Assembly: GCA_016721085.1 (NCBI GenBank)
Contig: JADKJI010000004.1
Location: forward strand, 124,001 to 188,000
Direction: 5' to 3'
DNA from: Chitinophagaceae bacterium
GTDB taxonomy: Bacteria; Bacteroidota; Bacteroidia; Chitinophagales; Chitinophagaceae
Length of the DNA stretch: 64,000 nucleotides
Positions 1 to 9,943 of this stretch are shown here, piece after piece; within the stretch, counting starts at the first letter, position 1; each line of letters starts with the position of its first letter. The notes beneath the pieces are model-generated. The model did no database searches and was not told the DNA's origin. It saw only the letters and a program-made list of their open reading frames with translations. A program made the translations under genes and the position numbers.

Positions 1-2910
1 TGTTACCAAAGCTTGTAAAGGAGTATTTGTTTTCTGTCTTCTCGCCAAACAATAACTTCTTTCACCCGCATCGAATGTGGCGAGAGTTGGATTAGGCACC
101 GATCTTTTAATTACCACGTATACACTGCGACGGTAGACTGCCGATCCTGAATCCCTTGTATAACTGGTATTGTTGATCTCCCATAATCCTTCTGGCTGAT
201 ACGGTTTAACACTTTTTCCTCCAATACTTGCATTCAAAAGACCGCTTGCCATCAATGCATTATCGCGTAACATCTCGGCTGAAAGTCTTCCTGAAGGACC
301 ATGAGATAATAGTCTATTCTCGGGATCTTTCTCACGACTGTCTTTTGAAGGACGGGAATCCTGTCTGTAAGCGGCAGATAGAACAATCAGCTTATTCATC
401 TTTTTTATATCCCAACCAGATAGGCGGAAATTTACAGCCAACCAATCCAGTAATTCTGGATGACTTGGCATCTGCCCCATATTACCGAAGTCTTCTGTTG
501 TCTTTACCAATCCCATTCCAAAGAAATTCTGCCATAATCGGTTCACGGCCACTCTTGCTGTGAGTGGGTTTCCTTCCATCATTAGCCAACGGGCAAGACC
601 TAATCTGTTTTTAGGAAGGGTAGAAGGGAAAGGCAGTACAGCTTCTGGCGTATTCGGATGTACTTCTTCTCCGGGGCTGGTGTAGTTGCCTCTGATAAGT
701 ATATGCGCCTTTTTGGGATTCGGCATTTCCTGCATTACGCTTAATTCCTGAATATTTTCAGCAGAATCCGCATAATTGCGACGAAGTTGTTGCAATTGTT
801 TACGGGCAGCTATCAGTTCACTGCTTTCAGCCGATAGATAATATTGTAGCAGTATCGCCTTCTCTTCTGGTTTCAATTGCTCAGAAGGTTTTGATGCAAT
901 CGATACCCAGCTATTAGAGCCCGTCAACGCATTCACTTCAAATGGAATCAGCTGACGATTATAAACGATGATATCATCAACTTTTGCTCCTTTAACACCT
1001 TGTCCGCGGTACCAGGCGCCAATTTGTAGTGCTGGCTCAGCCCCATTATTGAAAACTATTTCCTTGGTCAATTGATCCATAGTGGTTTCCGTCTCCATCT
1101 CTTTTCCATCGAGATAAAGTTTCATGCCTGCAGCTTTTGAAGAACCGTCGTATGTTGTTGTTAATTGAATCCATTGTCCATGTGGTGGAATGGCCTTGCT
1201 GACTTTTGTAATAGCGTTGGAAGGAGCAGTATGAGCAATATTGAATTCAAGATGATTGTTCTTTAAGTTCAGTTGATATCCTCTAAAATTATACAAACGT
1301 TCTGCATCACTCTTATGGAAAATCACCCCTTCTTTTAATTCATTGGGAAGAAAGATGCGGATGCTGATAGTGAATGCATCTGATTTCCTGAAAACACCCA
1401 CAGGATTACAATCCATCCAAACGTCTCCATTCAATGATAAAGCTTTGCCATTATCTTTTTTCTCGAATATGAGAGCATCCTTCATTTCTCCAATCTCTCT
1501 TTTCATTTTACCAACCTGCTTCGGATTGATGGTATTGTTAAGATTGCCATTGTCGAAATTAAAAACGGCTTGTAAACCATCTTTTGAGATTGCCTGAGAC
1601 GCTAATTTCTTATAACTACCAGCAGCCAGCCATTTTTCAAATCCAGCTTTCGCTTCAGCATCTGCTGTTGCTTTTGTTTTTTTCTCCTGTTCATTTATCT
1701 GTTGCTGAATGAACTGCAACACTTTCTCTTTTTCAGGAGTTGGCAACATCAGTGTTGGAGTAGGAGTAGCATCGTTCCATGAAATCTGCCCAGATTCTTT
1801 TACATTATTGAAGAAGCTGAATAGTTCATAATAATTTTTCTGTGAAAAGGGATCGTATTTATGATCATGGCATTTTAGCGCAGCCTATTGATACACCTAA
1901 AAAGGCGTTTCCGAATGTATTAGTTCTGTCTACTACATATTCTGTTTGGAATTCTTCCTCAATAATACCACCTTCCATATTTTGTGGATGATTGCGATTG
2001 AAGGCGGTGGCAATGATCATCTCTTTTGTTGGATTTGGGAATAAGTCTCCCGCCAACTGCCATTGAACGAACCTATCGTAAGGTTGGTTTTCATTAAAGG
2101 CTTTGATGACCCAATCGCGATAGGGCGACATATCTCTCAATCTATCTACAGTATATCCATATGAATCGGCGAAGCGAGCGAGGTCTAACCAATCAACAGC
2201 CATCTTCTCTCCGTAGTGTGGCGAGTTTAATAATCGATCCACTTGTTTTCGTAGGCGTTTGGTGAATTGTCTTTAAGGAAGTTGTCGATTTCTTCTATAG
2301 TTGGGGGAAGCCCTGTAAGGTCTAAGGATACTCTTCTTAATAAAAGTTCTTTTGATGCCTCAGAAGCAGGTTCCAATTTTTCTTGTTCAAGTCTTTTATA
2401 GATAAAGCTATCGATGGCATTATGAACCATCCATTTTTCATTTTCGGGTTGTGGGACATTTGGTAATTGAGGTGCAACAAAGGCCCAGTGAGGTTTATAT
2501 ACAGCGCCTTGTTCAATCCATTTTATGATGATAGCTTTTTCTTTTGGAGAAAGACTCATATGACTTGCCGGCGTTGGCATTGTATACTTCGGATCGCTTG
2601 ATACTATACGATGGAATACTTCGCTTCCTGCAACATCACCTTTTACAATTGCATATTTCCCGGGACTTTCCATGAGTTCGCTGGTAGCGGCTTCGAATTG
2701 GTCCAATCGCAAGCCTGCTTTCTGTTTAGCCTTATCAGGCCCATGACAAGCGAAACATTTCTCAGAAAGGATGGGTTTAACGTGAACATTATATTCGATT
2801 GGGTCGGGTAAATCGTTATAAGCTTCTTTTACATCGGGGGGTAATTCCGGTGAACAGGAAAGCATCAGTAAGCTTGTGATAAAAGCCAAAATCAGAAGTC
2901 GGAAGGGCAT
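1..2910 (-). CDS. DUF1549/DUF1553 lipoprotein with cytochrome-like motifs, two frameshifts, 3' end outside window
   Basis: The reading runs from an ATG at 2910 to the left edge and is cut there. It starts with a lipoprotein signal (LLMLSC), then a planctomycete-type cytochrome segment with CFACHG near residue 55, a DUF1549 region (LNSPHYGEKMAVDWLDLARF) with a second haem motif CAKCH, a LamG-like insertion, and a DUF1553 region ending in TNTPLQALVT at the edge. Such proteins are known in Planctomycetes, Verrucomicrobia and Bacteroidota, often beside DUF1501 genes, with unproven roles in polymer use. Two one-base shifts break it. One T-run (1873-1876) seems one base too long, since removing a base restores CAKCHDHKYDP. 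The other (2246-2249) seems one too short. Conservation on both sides suggests sequence error rather than decay. Confidence 0.8.
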
Positions 2911-3227
2911 GTGGGCTGGGTTTTTGTAGCTGCTTCTAAATTATACTAAAAATTTGAATAAAGGAATAACCCAGAAGGTTACTTATGAATACAAATTTAC
3001 GATTTTTATTTATAAAATGCCCAGAAACTTATCAGAGGACGAGAGACCATATTAGCAAGGTTGTTAATTTATGTTAAAAATCGAGTTCCATACTATTAAA
3101 TGCTTTACGGAACCCTTGTCACAAAAGGAGAGGCTAGAGTCTCCGTCTCCGCGTCAAAATTATTTTCGCTCTATTTCATTCAGACTCAAACTTACAAACT
3201 AAAACTTACAACGTATAACCCAAAAGC
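2911..3227. other. Intergenic gap without a gene
   Basis: I see no credible gene here. The stretch is AT-rich. Near 3137-3156 there is a degenerate piece resembling the right arm of the CCGCAGAGACGC repeat family (CTCCGTCTCCGCGTC), and near 3190-3225 a low-complexity run of the AAAACTTACAACGTATAAC type that also recurs near 42470 and 60985. It should also hold the promoter of the minus-strand gene starting at 2910, but I could not place a convincing TAnnTTTG box. Confidence 0.4.
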
Positions 3228-4436
3228 CTACTTAAACATATAAATCACCGCATCCCCCGCCTCCACCTCCATCGAACTCTCATACGCATTTGCTGCAACA
3301 ATACTTCCATCTTTCAATATCTTCTTAACCGATGCATCTCCATAAAAATTGAGGTTGATACTATTCAGGAAATTTTTATTAATAATTATTAGGAAATAAT
3401 TATCTCCTTTCTCAAGTAATGATACCAATGCATTGGCTCCATTGGTATCAAGCACTTTTATCGGTTCAGGAAGTTTTGTGAGCCGAACCGTGCCCGAAGG
3501 AATCATATCTTTTCCTGTATGACGCACCCAAACTACTTTGGAGCCCATGAATACACCTGATAAATTTTTGAGTTCCTCATTTAGTTGTTTCACTCTGTCA
3601 TAAACCACACTTCTTTTGCCTGCAGCACTGATTGGAGCGCCACGTTGGTCTTCAGATGAAGGGTCATTTACTGAAGTGGCAGACCAATAAGTGAAGTACT
3701 GTATACCTTGTGCCCCATACGCGAGATCACTATACACCTGCAGGCGCATTGAAGCTAAAGTTTGTGGAGTCAGATGTTTGTTGTCGAAATTGGTACTTGC
3801 AGTAAATGCCCAGAAAGGTTTGTTTGCTTTTTTGGCTTCATCTGAAATAACTTCCAGATTTTCATACCAACTAGATGCGAGATGATCTTTATAAACTGGA
3901 TAGAAATCGAAGGAGAGGAAGTCGACAGGGATTTGTTTCGCGCATTCTCTTACATAATCCCTGTAACTGGTAGTACCCAATTGATTTGAATCGGCAATAT
4001 TCGGGAAGAGATTTACATAACAAAAATGCTTGCTGTCAATTGCTTTTATTTTTCTGGCCCAATTCCCTAATTCAGCATAGCCTTTTATTCCTGGTTCATC
4101 CATCAAATGATAACCGACAACAGCAGTATGATTCATGAACCTGCGAACTGTTTTTTCGGTTTCTGTTTTCAACTCCGGACAAGATACCACCATCTTAATA
4201 CCTGCTTTTGCAGCTGCATCCAAAGCTTTCTGCATTTCATCTGCATTGGGGAAGGGACTGAATTGATAAGTAATTCCGGCATCCCTTAATTCCTGATATC
4301 TCGCTACACTTGTTTCGCTGGCAGGTATGCCCCACCAGGCTAATAAAGGAAGCTGCTCACTTGAGTTTATTTTTTCCTGTGAGTAAGAAGCATGAAGTGT
4401 AATGAATATAGAAATCGTTAGAATCAGATTTTTCAT
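3228..4436 (-). CDS. Secreted TIM-barrel glycoside-hydrolase-like protein
   Basis: A 402-residue protein starting at the ATG at 4436. A longer frame to 4520 is possible, but only the inner start gives a clean signal peptide (MKNLILTISIFITLHASYSQ). The barrel segments PLLAWWGIP, VVGYHLMDEPG and DFLSFDFYPVY are typical of retaining glycoside hydrolases; the Glu in HLMDEPG is the likely acid/base. The last 70 residues look like a C-terminal beta domain. It probably acts in the periplasm or outside the cell on a glycan. I cannot assign a GH family. It lies upstream of, and on the same strand as, the DUF1549/DUF1553 gene, which would fit polymer use, but they are separated by a 317-base gap. Confidence 0.6.
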   Translation of the reverse strand: MKNLILTISIFITLHASYSQEKINSSEQLPLLAWWGIPASETSVARYQELRDAGITYQFSPFPNADEMQKALDAAAKAGIKMVVSCPELKTETEKTVRRFMNHTAVVGYHLMDEPGIKGYAELGNWARKIKAIDSKHFCYVNLFPNIADSNQLGTTSYRDYVRECAKQIPVDFLSFDFYPVYKDHLASSWYENLEVISDEAKKANKPFWAFTASTNFDNKHLTPQTLASMRLQVYSDLAYGAQGIQYFTYWSATSVNDPSSEDQRGAPISAAGKRSVVYDRVKQLNEELKNLSGVFMGSKVVWVRHTGKDMIPSGTVRLTKLPEPIKVLDTNGANALVSLLEKGDNYFLIIINKNFLNSINLNFYGDASVKKILKDGSIVAANAYESSMEVEAGDAVIYMFK

Positions 4437-4512
4437 TGTTGGAGGATTGAGAAATTCTAAGCTAATTCTTTTTCCTGAAGGCTGGTTTTTTGTAGGTAAT
4501 CTTTCTATTTTA

Positions 4513-4566
4513 TTTTTCACCGCAGAGACGCGGAGGTGTATTTTCCTGCGTCTCTGCGGTGAAAAA
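4513..4566. repeat. Palindromic repeat of the CCGCAGAGACGC family, copy 1
   Basis: Two perfect 19-base inverted arms (4513-4531 and 4548-4566, reading TTTTTCACCGCAGAGACGC) enclose a 16-base loop. It sits directly downstream of the aldo/keto reductase stop and could act as a terminator. Related copies occur near 7469, 30181, 42292, 51636, 60034 and 60909. Confidence 0.85.
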
Positions 4567-4568
4567 AA

Positions 4569-5564
4569 TTACAACCCTGTAGACTTCTCCATTTGCTCAG
4601 TATACCTAGTGCCAACTACTTTTATATGGACCGAAGCATTTTCGATTTCTTTCAATTCTTCTGCACTTAGCTGAATTGAGTCTGCACCTATATTCTCAGT
4701 TAATCGATGAAGTTTCGTAGTCCCTGGAATCGGAACAATCCATGGCTTCTGCGCCAATACCCATGCCAATGCTATCTGTGCTGAAGTAGCATTTTCTCTT
4801 ATCAACAAACTGTTGAAGTAAATCTAAAAAGTGCTTTATTGGCAACCCGGGCTTCTTCAGTGTATCGGGGAAGAATATTCCTTATATCTCCTTCTGCAAA
4901 CTTTGTTGTCTCATCAATTTTTCCTGCTAAGAACCCTTTGCCTAGAGGACTAAATGCCACTAGTCCAATGCCTAACTCTTGAATAGTAGGAATGATTTCC
5001 TTTTCATGCTGCCTGGTCCATAAAGAGTATTCACTTTGCAAAGCTGTCACCGGTTGAACAACATGTGCTTTGCGAATGGTAGCAGCACCTGCTTCTGAAA
5101 GCCCGAAGTGTTTTACTTTTCCTTCCTTGATTAAATCCTTAACTGTACCAGCTACATCTTCTATCGGTACATTCGGATCTACACGATGTTGATATAATAG
5201 ATCAATCACATCTACCTTTAACCTTTTCAATGACTCTTCAGTGGCTAATCGGATATTTTCAGGACGGCTGTTAACACTCCACATGTTTATTCTGTACACG
5301 GTCAATATCAAAACCAAACTTAGTAGCTATCACCACTTTTCCTTTGTAGGGAGCCAATGCTTCGCCAACGAGTTCTTCATTCACATAGGGACCATATACT
5401 TCTGCCGTGTCAAAGAAAGTAATGCCCTGATCTACGGCGCTGTGGATCAGTTTTATCATTTCATTCTTATCTGCTGCCGGACCATAACCAAAGCTCATTC
5501 CCATGCAACCAAGTCCGATGGCAGATACTTCTAATTTATCATTCCCTAATAATCTCTTATTCAT
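4569..5564 (-). pseudogene. Aldo/keto reductase broken by three frameshifts
   Basis: Three frames together give one NADPH-dependent aldo/keto reductase of about 330 residues, the usual length. Frame one (from 5564) holds the N-terminus with VSAIGLGCMGMS and the catalytic region FFDTAEVYG. Frame two holds DVIDLLYQHRVDPNVPIEDV and LQSEYSLW. Frame three holds IALAWVLAQKPWIVPIPGTTK, the NADP-binding end. Shifts fall near 5281-5290, at the A-run 4826-4830 (one base too many) and near 4799 (one too many). The coding sense is otherwise fully conserved, so either the sequence is locally poor or inactivation is recent. It lies 91 bases downstream of the AraC regulator on the same strand, which may control it. 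Confidence 0.75.
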
Positions 5565-5655
5565 ATTGAAGGTTTAGTTCTCGTTATTTAATAGTTCAAA
5601 GCTATTGATAGAAATATCGCTTATCTAATGAAATCAAAGCAATTAGTTACAAAAT

Positions 5656-6579
5656 TCAAATATTCCGGAATTTCAGGGGACTTAATTGTACATGTTTCTT
5701 GAAGAAGTTATTGAAATGAGTGACTTCTGTGAAGCCCAATGCGAAAGCTATTTCAGAAACGCTCCAGTTACTATGTTTCAATAATATCTTAGATTCCTGT
5801 AATACCCTTTCGGCTATTAACTGTGTAGTAGTTTTATCGGTAGTTGCTTTTACAGCCCTGTTGAGATGGTTCACATGAACATTCAATTGCTTTGCATAAT
5901 CGGATGCGGTCCGAAGATTGATGCATTGGTGGTTTTCATCAATTGGAAATTGCCGCTCCAGCAATTCCATGAAAAGGGTTGAGATGCGTTGTGAAGCATT
6001 GATAGGTTGTTTATCAATTTTAGCAGAAGGCTGCATCTTCAGGGCAAAATGTATCAATTCAAACACAATGGTTCTAAGTACATCGTATTTGTGAACGTAT
6101 TCTGAATTGATTTCTTCAAACATTTTTTGGAACATACCATTCACTTTGTCTACCTGTTCATCTGTTAACTCAAATACATGCGTTCCTTCAGGTTGAAAAA
6201 CCTCATATTGGTTTAGCTGGCCATAATCGTGAAAAAATTGTTTGTCGAAAATGCAATAGACACCGCTTCTGATAGTATCAAGATGTTCCCATTTATAAGG
6301 TATCTGTGGATTGGAAAAGGAAAGGGCCTGTTGCTGTACTTCTATTACTTTATCGGCATAATGTACCTGGCTATTGCCAATAACTAACATGATCTTATAG
6401 AAATCTCGACGTTTATAGGGGACAGGCGGGGGTGTAGTACCAACTAAAGACTCGATTTTGATTACATTAAAATGTCCGATTTCACTACGTATATTATCCG
6501 GCATCCAATCGAATTTCCGTTTATAGAACTCTGCTATGGTTTCTACTTTTCCCATTGCCCATAAATTTACGGAATTCAT
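5656..6579 (-). CDS. AraC family transcriptional regulator
   Basis: A 307-residue protein with an N-terminal cupin-like sensor half (roughly residues 20-170) and a C-terminal AraC/XylS double helix-turn-helix (about 205-307). The segment IAERVLQESKILLKHSNWSV and the following SEIAFALGFTEVTHFNNFFK are the conserved HTH core, ending in LSPLKFRNI. No membrane segment or signal peptide is visible, so it acts in the cytoplasm. The aldo/keto reductase follows on the same strand, a common pairing in Bacteroidota, so that gene is a plausible target. The ligand is unknown. Confidence 0.85.
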   Translation of the reverse strand: MNSVNLWAMGKVETIAEFYKRKFDWMPDNIRSEIGHFNVIKIESLVGTTPPPVPYKRRDFYKIMLVIGNSQVHYADKVIEVQQQALSFSNPQIPYKWEHLDTIRSGVYCIFDKQFFHDYGQLNQYEVFQPEGTHVFELTDEQVDKVNGMFQKMFEEINSEYVHKYDVLRTIVFELIHFALKMQPSAKIDKQPINASQRISTLFMELLERQFPIDENHQCINLRTASDYAKQLNVHVNHLNRAVKATTDKTTTQLIAERVLQESKILLKHSNWSVSEIAFALGFTEVTHFNNFFKKHVQLSPLKFRNI

Positions 6580-6584
6580 AAGGT

Positions 6585-7350
6585 CTAATTGAGTTTTACA
6601 TATTTATGGCCGAATGAATAAGTAAGAGTGGCATTCCATACAAAATCCTTACTGGCAGTGATTTTGGTTTGGATGGTCTTGTTGATAATAGCAGATAGTG
6701 ACAAAGGAAATTTCTTTTCGATAGCACAAAAGTGGATGTAAAGTAAAATCCATCCTGTTGATCCATCTTCAGATAATAGAATTGTGGCATCAATCGAAAC
6801 AGCAAGTTGTTTGACAGTTTGATATTCGAGATATTACTATTGATAGTTACAAAATGGGTGTTTCTTGTAGTTCCATTATCAAGTCCTCTTGAATAGAGAT
6901 AATAGACACCGGCACTAATATTATCAGTAATCATATAATTGGGAGAGAGTTCTGTTGCCAGATAGCGTCTCGTTACCATACTTCTTTTGATATACCATTC
7001 GATGTAACTGTTTCAGCTTTGAAATTGAGAGCGGGATGGGCTCCGAAATTAAATCGGAATCGATCTGCTTTCACTCGATATCGCCACCAGAACAAGAAGC
7101 TCCAGGGTTTTCCTTCTAGGGCAAATCTCATTTCAGGCTCGAAACTGAGTTTCCCTTTTCCCATCGATAGATTAATGATAGTGGCAGGTTTCCCCAAAGA
7201 GAATGTAGGGATAAGCGAAATGCCATTATGAGTAGCGCTTATCGATCCGGTAAAATGACTGGGAGAACTAGAGCTATCTGTTTTTTGGGAAAATGCAGTT
7301 GAACAGAAAAGCAGTGAACTGAAAATGATGATAATAAAACTTTGCTTCAT
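6585..7350 (-). CDS. Putative outer-membrane barrel protein, two frameshifts
   Basis: After correcting two missing bases this is one protein of about 255 residues with a signal peptide (MKQSFIIIIFSSLLFCSTAFS). The body alternates hydrophobic and polar residues, as in beta strands (SFLFWWRYRVKADRFRFNFG, ISAGVYYLYSRGL), and the restored end LTYSFGHKYVKLN resembles a closing strand. The first break is near 6975-6980. The second is in the T-run 6715-6718, where an extra base restores SKKKFPLSLS. It probably sits in the outer membrane, and its function is not evident. It lies upstream of the AraC gene on the same strand with almost no gap, so they may be co-transcribed. Confidence 0.6.
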
Positions 7351-7468
7351 GGCTGGACTATTGATTGATATTGCAAAGCAATAATATCACTGACTCTAAA
7401 TCTTACGGCTATCAAAGGGATGATTACGAATTTCAAACAAGGAGGGCCTAATTATAGTAAAAGATTTT

Positions 7469-7526
7469 ACTGCAGAGACGCGGAGGCGCGGAGGTGTATT
7501 TCCCTGCGTCTCCGCGCCTCTGCGGT
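7469..7526. repeat. Palindromic repeat of the CCGCAGAGACGC family, copy 2
   Basis: Imperfect inverted arms (left begins ACTGCAGAGACGCGG, right ends CGCGCCTCTGCGGT) of about 23 bases with a few mismatches. It lies downstream of the drug exporter stop and upstream of the outer-membrane protein start. Confidence 0.75.
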
Positions 7527-7595
7527 TATTAAATTACAAAGCACATGATGTTTACAATTTGTAGGCCCTCTGGAACAAAATGGAACCTATTGAAC

Positions 7596-8810
7596 CTATT
7601 GAACTTCTAAAGTAGTGCTTGCCTTTTTAATCTTTTGTTGCCCAATAGTAAGTACCAGCAAACCAAGAGCTGCACAAGCAGCCATGATGCCTGTCATTGG
7701 TAAACTTGTTCCATTATTTATAAATCCAACCATGGCTGAAGCAAACGCACCAAGTCCCATTTGCAAGGCACCCATAAGTGCAGAAGCACTGCCTGCTTCT
7801 TTTTTAAAAGGGGCCAATGAAAGTGCGGCTGAGTTTGGAAAGCTAAAACCCTGGCAGCTTAGAAATAAAAATATCAAACCAATAGTTGCATATATGTTGA
7901 GCCAGCCAAGGGCGCTTCCGGTAAACAACAACAAGCCAATAGATGCTTGAACTAATAGAGTGACTTTGATAATTTGTGAACTATTGAATTTCCTCAGGAA
8001 GATAGTATTCAATTGACTACTTGTAATTAGTCCGGCAGCAATGATGGCGAATATCCATCCGTACTCTTTTGGACTTACCTTAAATAGATTCATGAATACA
8101 AATGGTGATCCGGCAAGATAGGCAAACAATCCTGCTGCCGCTATCGCTCCTGCGAATGCAAAAGTATAAAACTGCGGTTCTTTTAGTACTGTGAGGTAGT
8201 TGGTAAGAATCGTTTTGGGTCGTAAGGAAAAATCTGGGTCGGGCTCTTTGCTTTCTGGTAGTAAGAACACAACTGCAATAAATAATAAAGCAACTATTAC
8301 AGAAAGAATAATAAATACAGAGTGCCATCCAAATGCAGCAATCAGGTAACTTCCGAATGTTGGTGCTATGATGGGGGAAACGCCTAACACAAGAATCAAT
8401 AGGGAAAAAACCTTAGCACTCTCATTAACAGGGAACATATCTCTTACAATGGCACCTGGCGCCACCATACCAACACAGCCGCCGATTGCCTGAAGGAATC
8501 GAAAAGCAATCAGCATTTCTACAGAATTCGACATAGCACATCCTAACGATGCAATAATATAAATCAGAAGACCGCCATATAAAGGTCTTTTACGACCAAA
8601 CCTGTCAAGCAATGGACCGCAGATGAGCTGTCCTGCACAAATGCCTATAAAAAAGCTGGACAATGAGTAAGATACCATATCGACTGAAGTATGCAGGTCA
8701 GCGGCAATTGCCGGGAAACCGGGCAAATACATATCTATCGACAAAGGGCCGATGGCAGAAAGTAATCCTAATATCAATACAAGTAAACTGCGTCTTTTTT
8801 TATTCATCAT
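7596..8810 (-). CDS. Bcr/CflA-type multidrug efflux MFS transporter
   Basis: A 404-residue protein with twelve predicted membrane helices. The N-terminal part LSAIGPLSIDMYLPGFPAIA is the signature of the Bcr/CflA drug:proton antiporter subfamily, and the loop DRFGRKRPLYGG after helix 2 is the MFS motif A. It exports small hydrophobic compounds across the inner membrane; the substrate cannot be read from sequence. Two ATG codons lie in tandem at the start, so the first or the second may be used. It stands alone on the minus strand with repeat elements on both sides. Confidence 0.85.
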   Translation of the reverse strand: MMNKKRRSLLVLILGLLSAIGPLSIDMYLPGFPAIAADLHTSVDMVSYSLSSFFIGICAGQLICGPLLDRFGRKRPLYGGLLIYIIASLGCAMSNSVEMLIAFRFLQAIGGCVGMVAPGAIVRDMFPVNESAKVFSLLILVLGVSPIIAPTFGSYLIAAFGWHSVFIILSVIVALLFIAVVFLLPESKEPDPDFSLRPKTILTNYLTVLKEPQFYTFAFAGAIAAAGLFAYLAGSPFVFMNLFKVSPKEYGWIFAIIAAGLITSSQLNTIFLRKFNSSQIIKVTLLVQASIGLLLFTGSALGWLNIYATIGLIFLFLSCQGFSFPNSAALSLAPFKKEAGSASALMGALQMGLGAFASAMVGFINNGTSLPMTGIMAACAALGLLVLTIGQQKIKKASTTLEVQ

Positions 8811-8875
8811 CTGGAATTTCCGTTGTCTTTACCTGGGTTAAAGTCGGTGCAAAGATGTGGTTTTAGTTGTAAAGT

Positions 8876-8923
8876 GGTTGTATAAGGTCTCCAACCTTAT
8901 AAGGTTGGAGACCTTATACAACC
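8876..8923. repeat. Perfect 48-base palindrome
   Basis: The 24-base arms beginning GGTTGTATAAGGTCTCCAAC are perfectly complementary about a TTATAA centre. The right-hand 39 bases recur at 9099-9137. It lies just upstream of the drug exporter gene. Confidence 0.9.
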
Positions 8924-9099
8924 TCCTCTTTGCCATTTCAACAAAATAGAGTTGTACACCTAAGCAGATAACAAATAAATTTTCGTAATGGTGTGGTTAC
9001 CAATAGCTGGCTATGAGCTTTTAAAAACTGTACACTTGTCTTACAATGGGTAAGATTTTCATTGATTTTATGGAATTCTTCAATCAAGGAAATGGGTGA

Positions 9100-9127
9100 G
9101 GTCTCCAACCTTATAAGGTTGGAGACC
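9100..9127. repeat. Second copy of the GGTCTCCAACC palindrome
   Basis: A perfect 28-base palindrome, part of a 39-base block (9099-9137) identical to 8885-8923. The left flank differs from the first copy, so this looks like a second, partial insertion. Between the two copies (8924-9098) I see no gene. GTTGTACAC at 8951 and its inverse at 9166 bracket this stretch. Confidence 0.85.
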
Positions 9128-9267
9128 TTATACAACCTATTTCATCTTCAGTGTACCATTTTACAGTGTACAACCTCTTCCCTCTATTCTATCCAAATGG
9201 AGTATTGCCATTCTTTAATAATGAAGTGATGTTTACATGAATATTAGATCATTTAATAAACCTTATC

Positions 9268-9642
9268 ATGAAAAAAACATTCCTTATTGGAGCTGCTTTA
9301 TTATGCCTTATAATTTTCTCTTGTAAAAAAGGCGACAAGACCCTAAGTGTTCAGGACAAGTTTGTAGGCGACTGGGCTGGTGCGCTGCAAGAAAACGGAG
9401 TAGGAGCTCTATATAAATTCAGTATGTTAATCAAATCAGACAATACGCTTATTAATATTGATTCGGCATTCAGCAATCAGAACTTCCCAGGAACCTATAC
9501 TTTCACCACCGATTCATTGCTGATCAATTATAACAATGGAACAAAATGGAAACTACGGTTTTCAAATAATTACACTAACTGTTCCGGCATATTTCTGGGT
9601 TATTCGGGATCGGTAGGAACAGTAAGTATGACAAAAAAATAA
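9268..9642 (+). CDS. Small lipoprotein, lipocalin-like size
   Basis: A 124-residue protein with a lipoprotein signal ending LIIFSC (Cys19), followed by a lysine-rich start to the mature protein. The rest looks like an eight-strand beta fold (KFVGDWAGALQENG, FSMLIKSDNTLINI, GTYTFTTDSLLINYNN). Small lipocalin-like lipoproteins of this size are frequent in Bacteroidota. I do not recognise a specific family or ligand. It is a single gene on the plus strand with a strong hairpin shortly after its stop. Confidence 0.6.
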   Translation: MKKTFLIGAALLCLIIFSCKKGDKTLSVQDKFVGDWAGALQENGVGALYKFSMLIKSDNTLINIDSAFSNQNFPGTYTFTTDSLLINYNNGTKWKLRFSNNYTNCSGIFLGYSGSVGTVSMTKK

Positions 9643-9658
9643 TTTTATGAATAAATAA

Positions 9659-9687
9659 TAAGAGCTCATGAATTTCATGAGCTCTTA
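9659..9687. terminator. Bidirectional hairpin between a lipoprotein gene and tRNA-Arg
   Basis: Two 14-base arms (TAAGAGCTCATGAA and its complement) separated by one base. On the minus strand the stem is followed by a T-rich tail, so it would end the tRNA transcript. On the plus strand it follows the lipoprotein gene with a weaker tail. Confidence 0.7.
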
Positions 9688-9724
9688 CTTAAAACTAATA
9701 ACGTAAAACTTATAACTTCTCTTG

Positions 9725-9796
9725 TAGTCCCGCCCAGAATCGAACTGGGATCTAAAGTTTAGGAAACTTCTATTCTATCCATTGAACTACGGGACC
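9725..9796 (-). tRNA. tRNA-Arg (anticodon CCT)
   Basis: Folds as a full cloverleaf: acceptor stem GGTCCCG/CGGGACT with a G-U first pair, D arm with TTCAATGGATAGAA, anticodon stem GAAGT/ACTTT around loop TTCCTAA giving anticodon CCT (codon AGG), and T arm CCCAG-TTCGATT-CTGGG. The CCA end is not encoded. Nothing suggests it serves as an integration site. Confidence 0.93.
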
Positions 9797-9943
9797 ATCG
9801 TTCGGGCCGCAAATATACTGTAAAATCAGTAGTAAAACAGGTGCATTAGCTAAAAAATACATTACTGATATTCTAAGACAAAGCATTCAGCATCAAGCAT
9901 CCAGCCTTTAGCCTTAGGCTTTAAGCTTTAGGCCTTTAACCCC

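Noticed and set aside
228..563. 111-codon frame on the plus strand
   Set aside because: It is antisense to the DUF1553 coding region, which is supported by continuous conserved reading to the left edge.
8938..9135. 65-codon open frame between the two identical palindromes
   Set aside because: It runs through a palindrome and shows no domain or conserved composition; probably chance.
9725..9796. tRNA-Arg as an integration site for a mobile element
   Set aside because: No integrase, no duplicated tRNA end and no foreign gene cargo are seen on either side.
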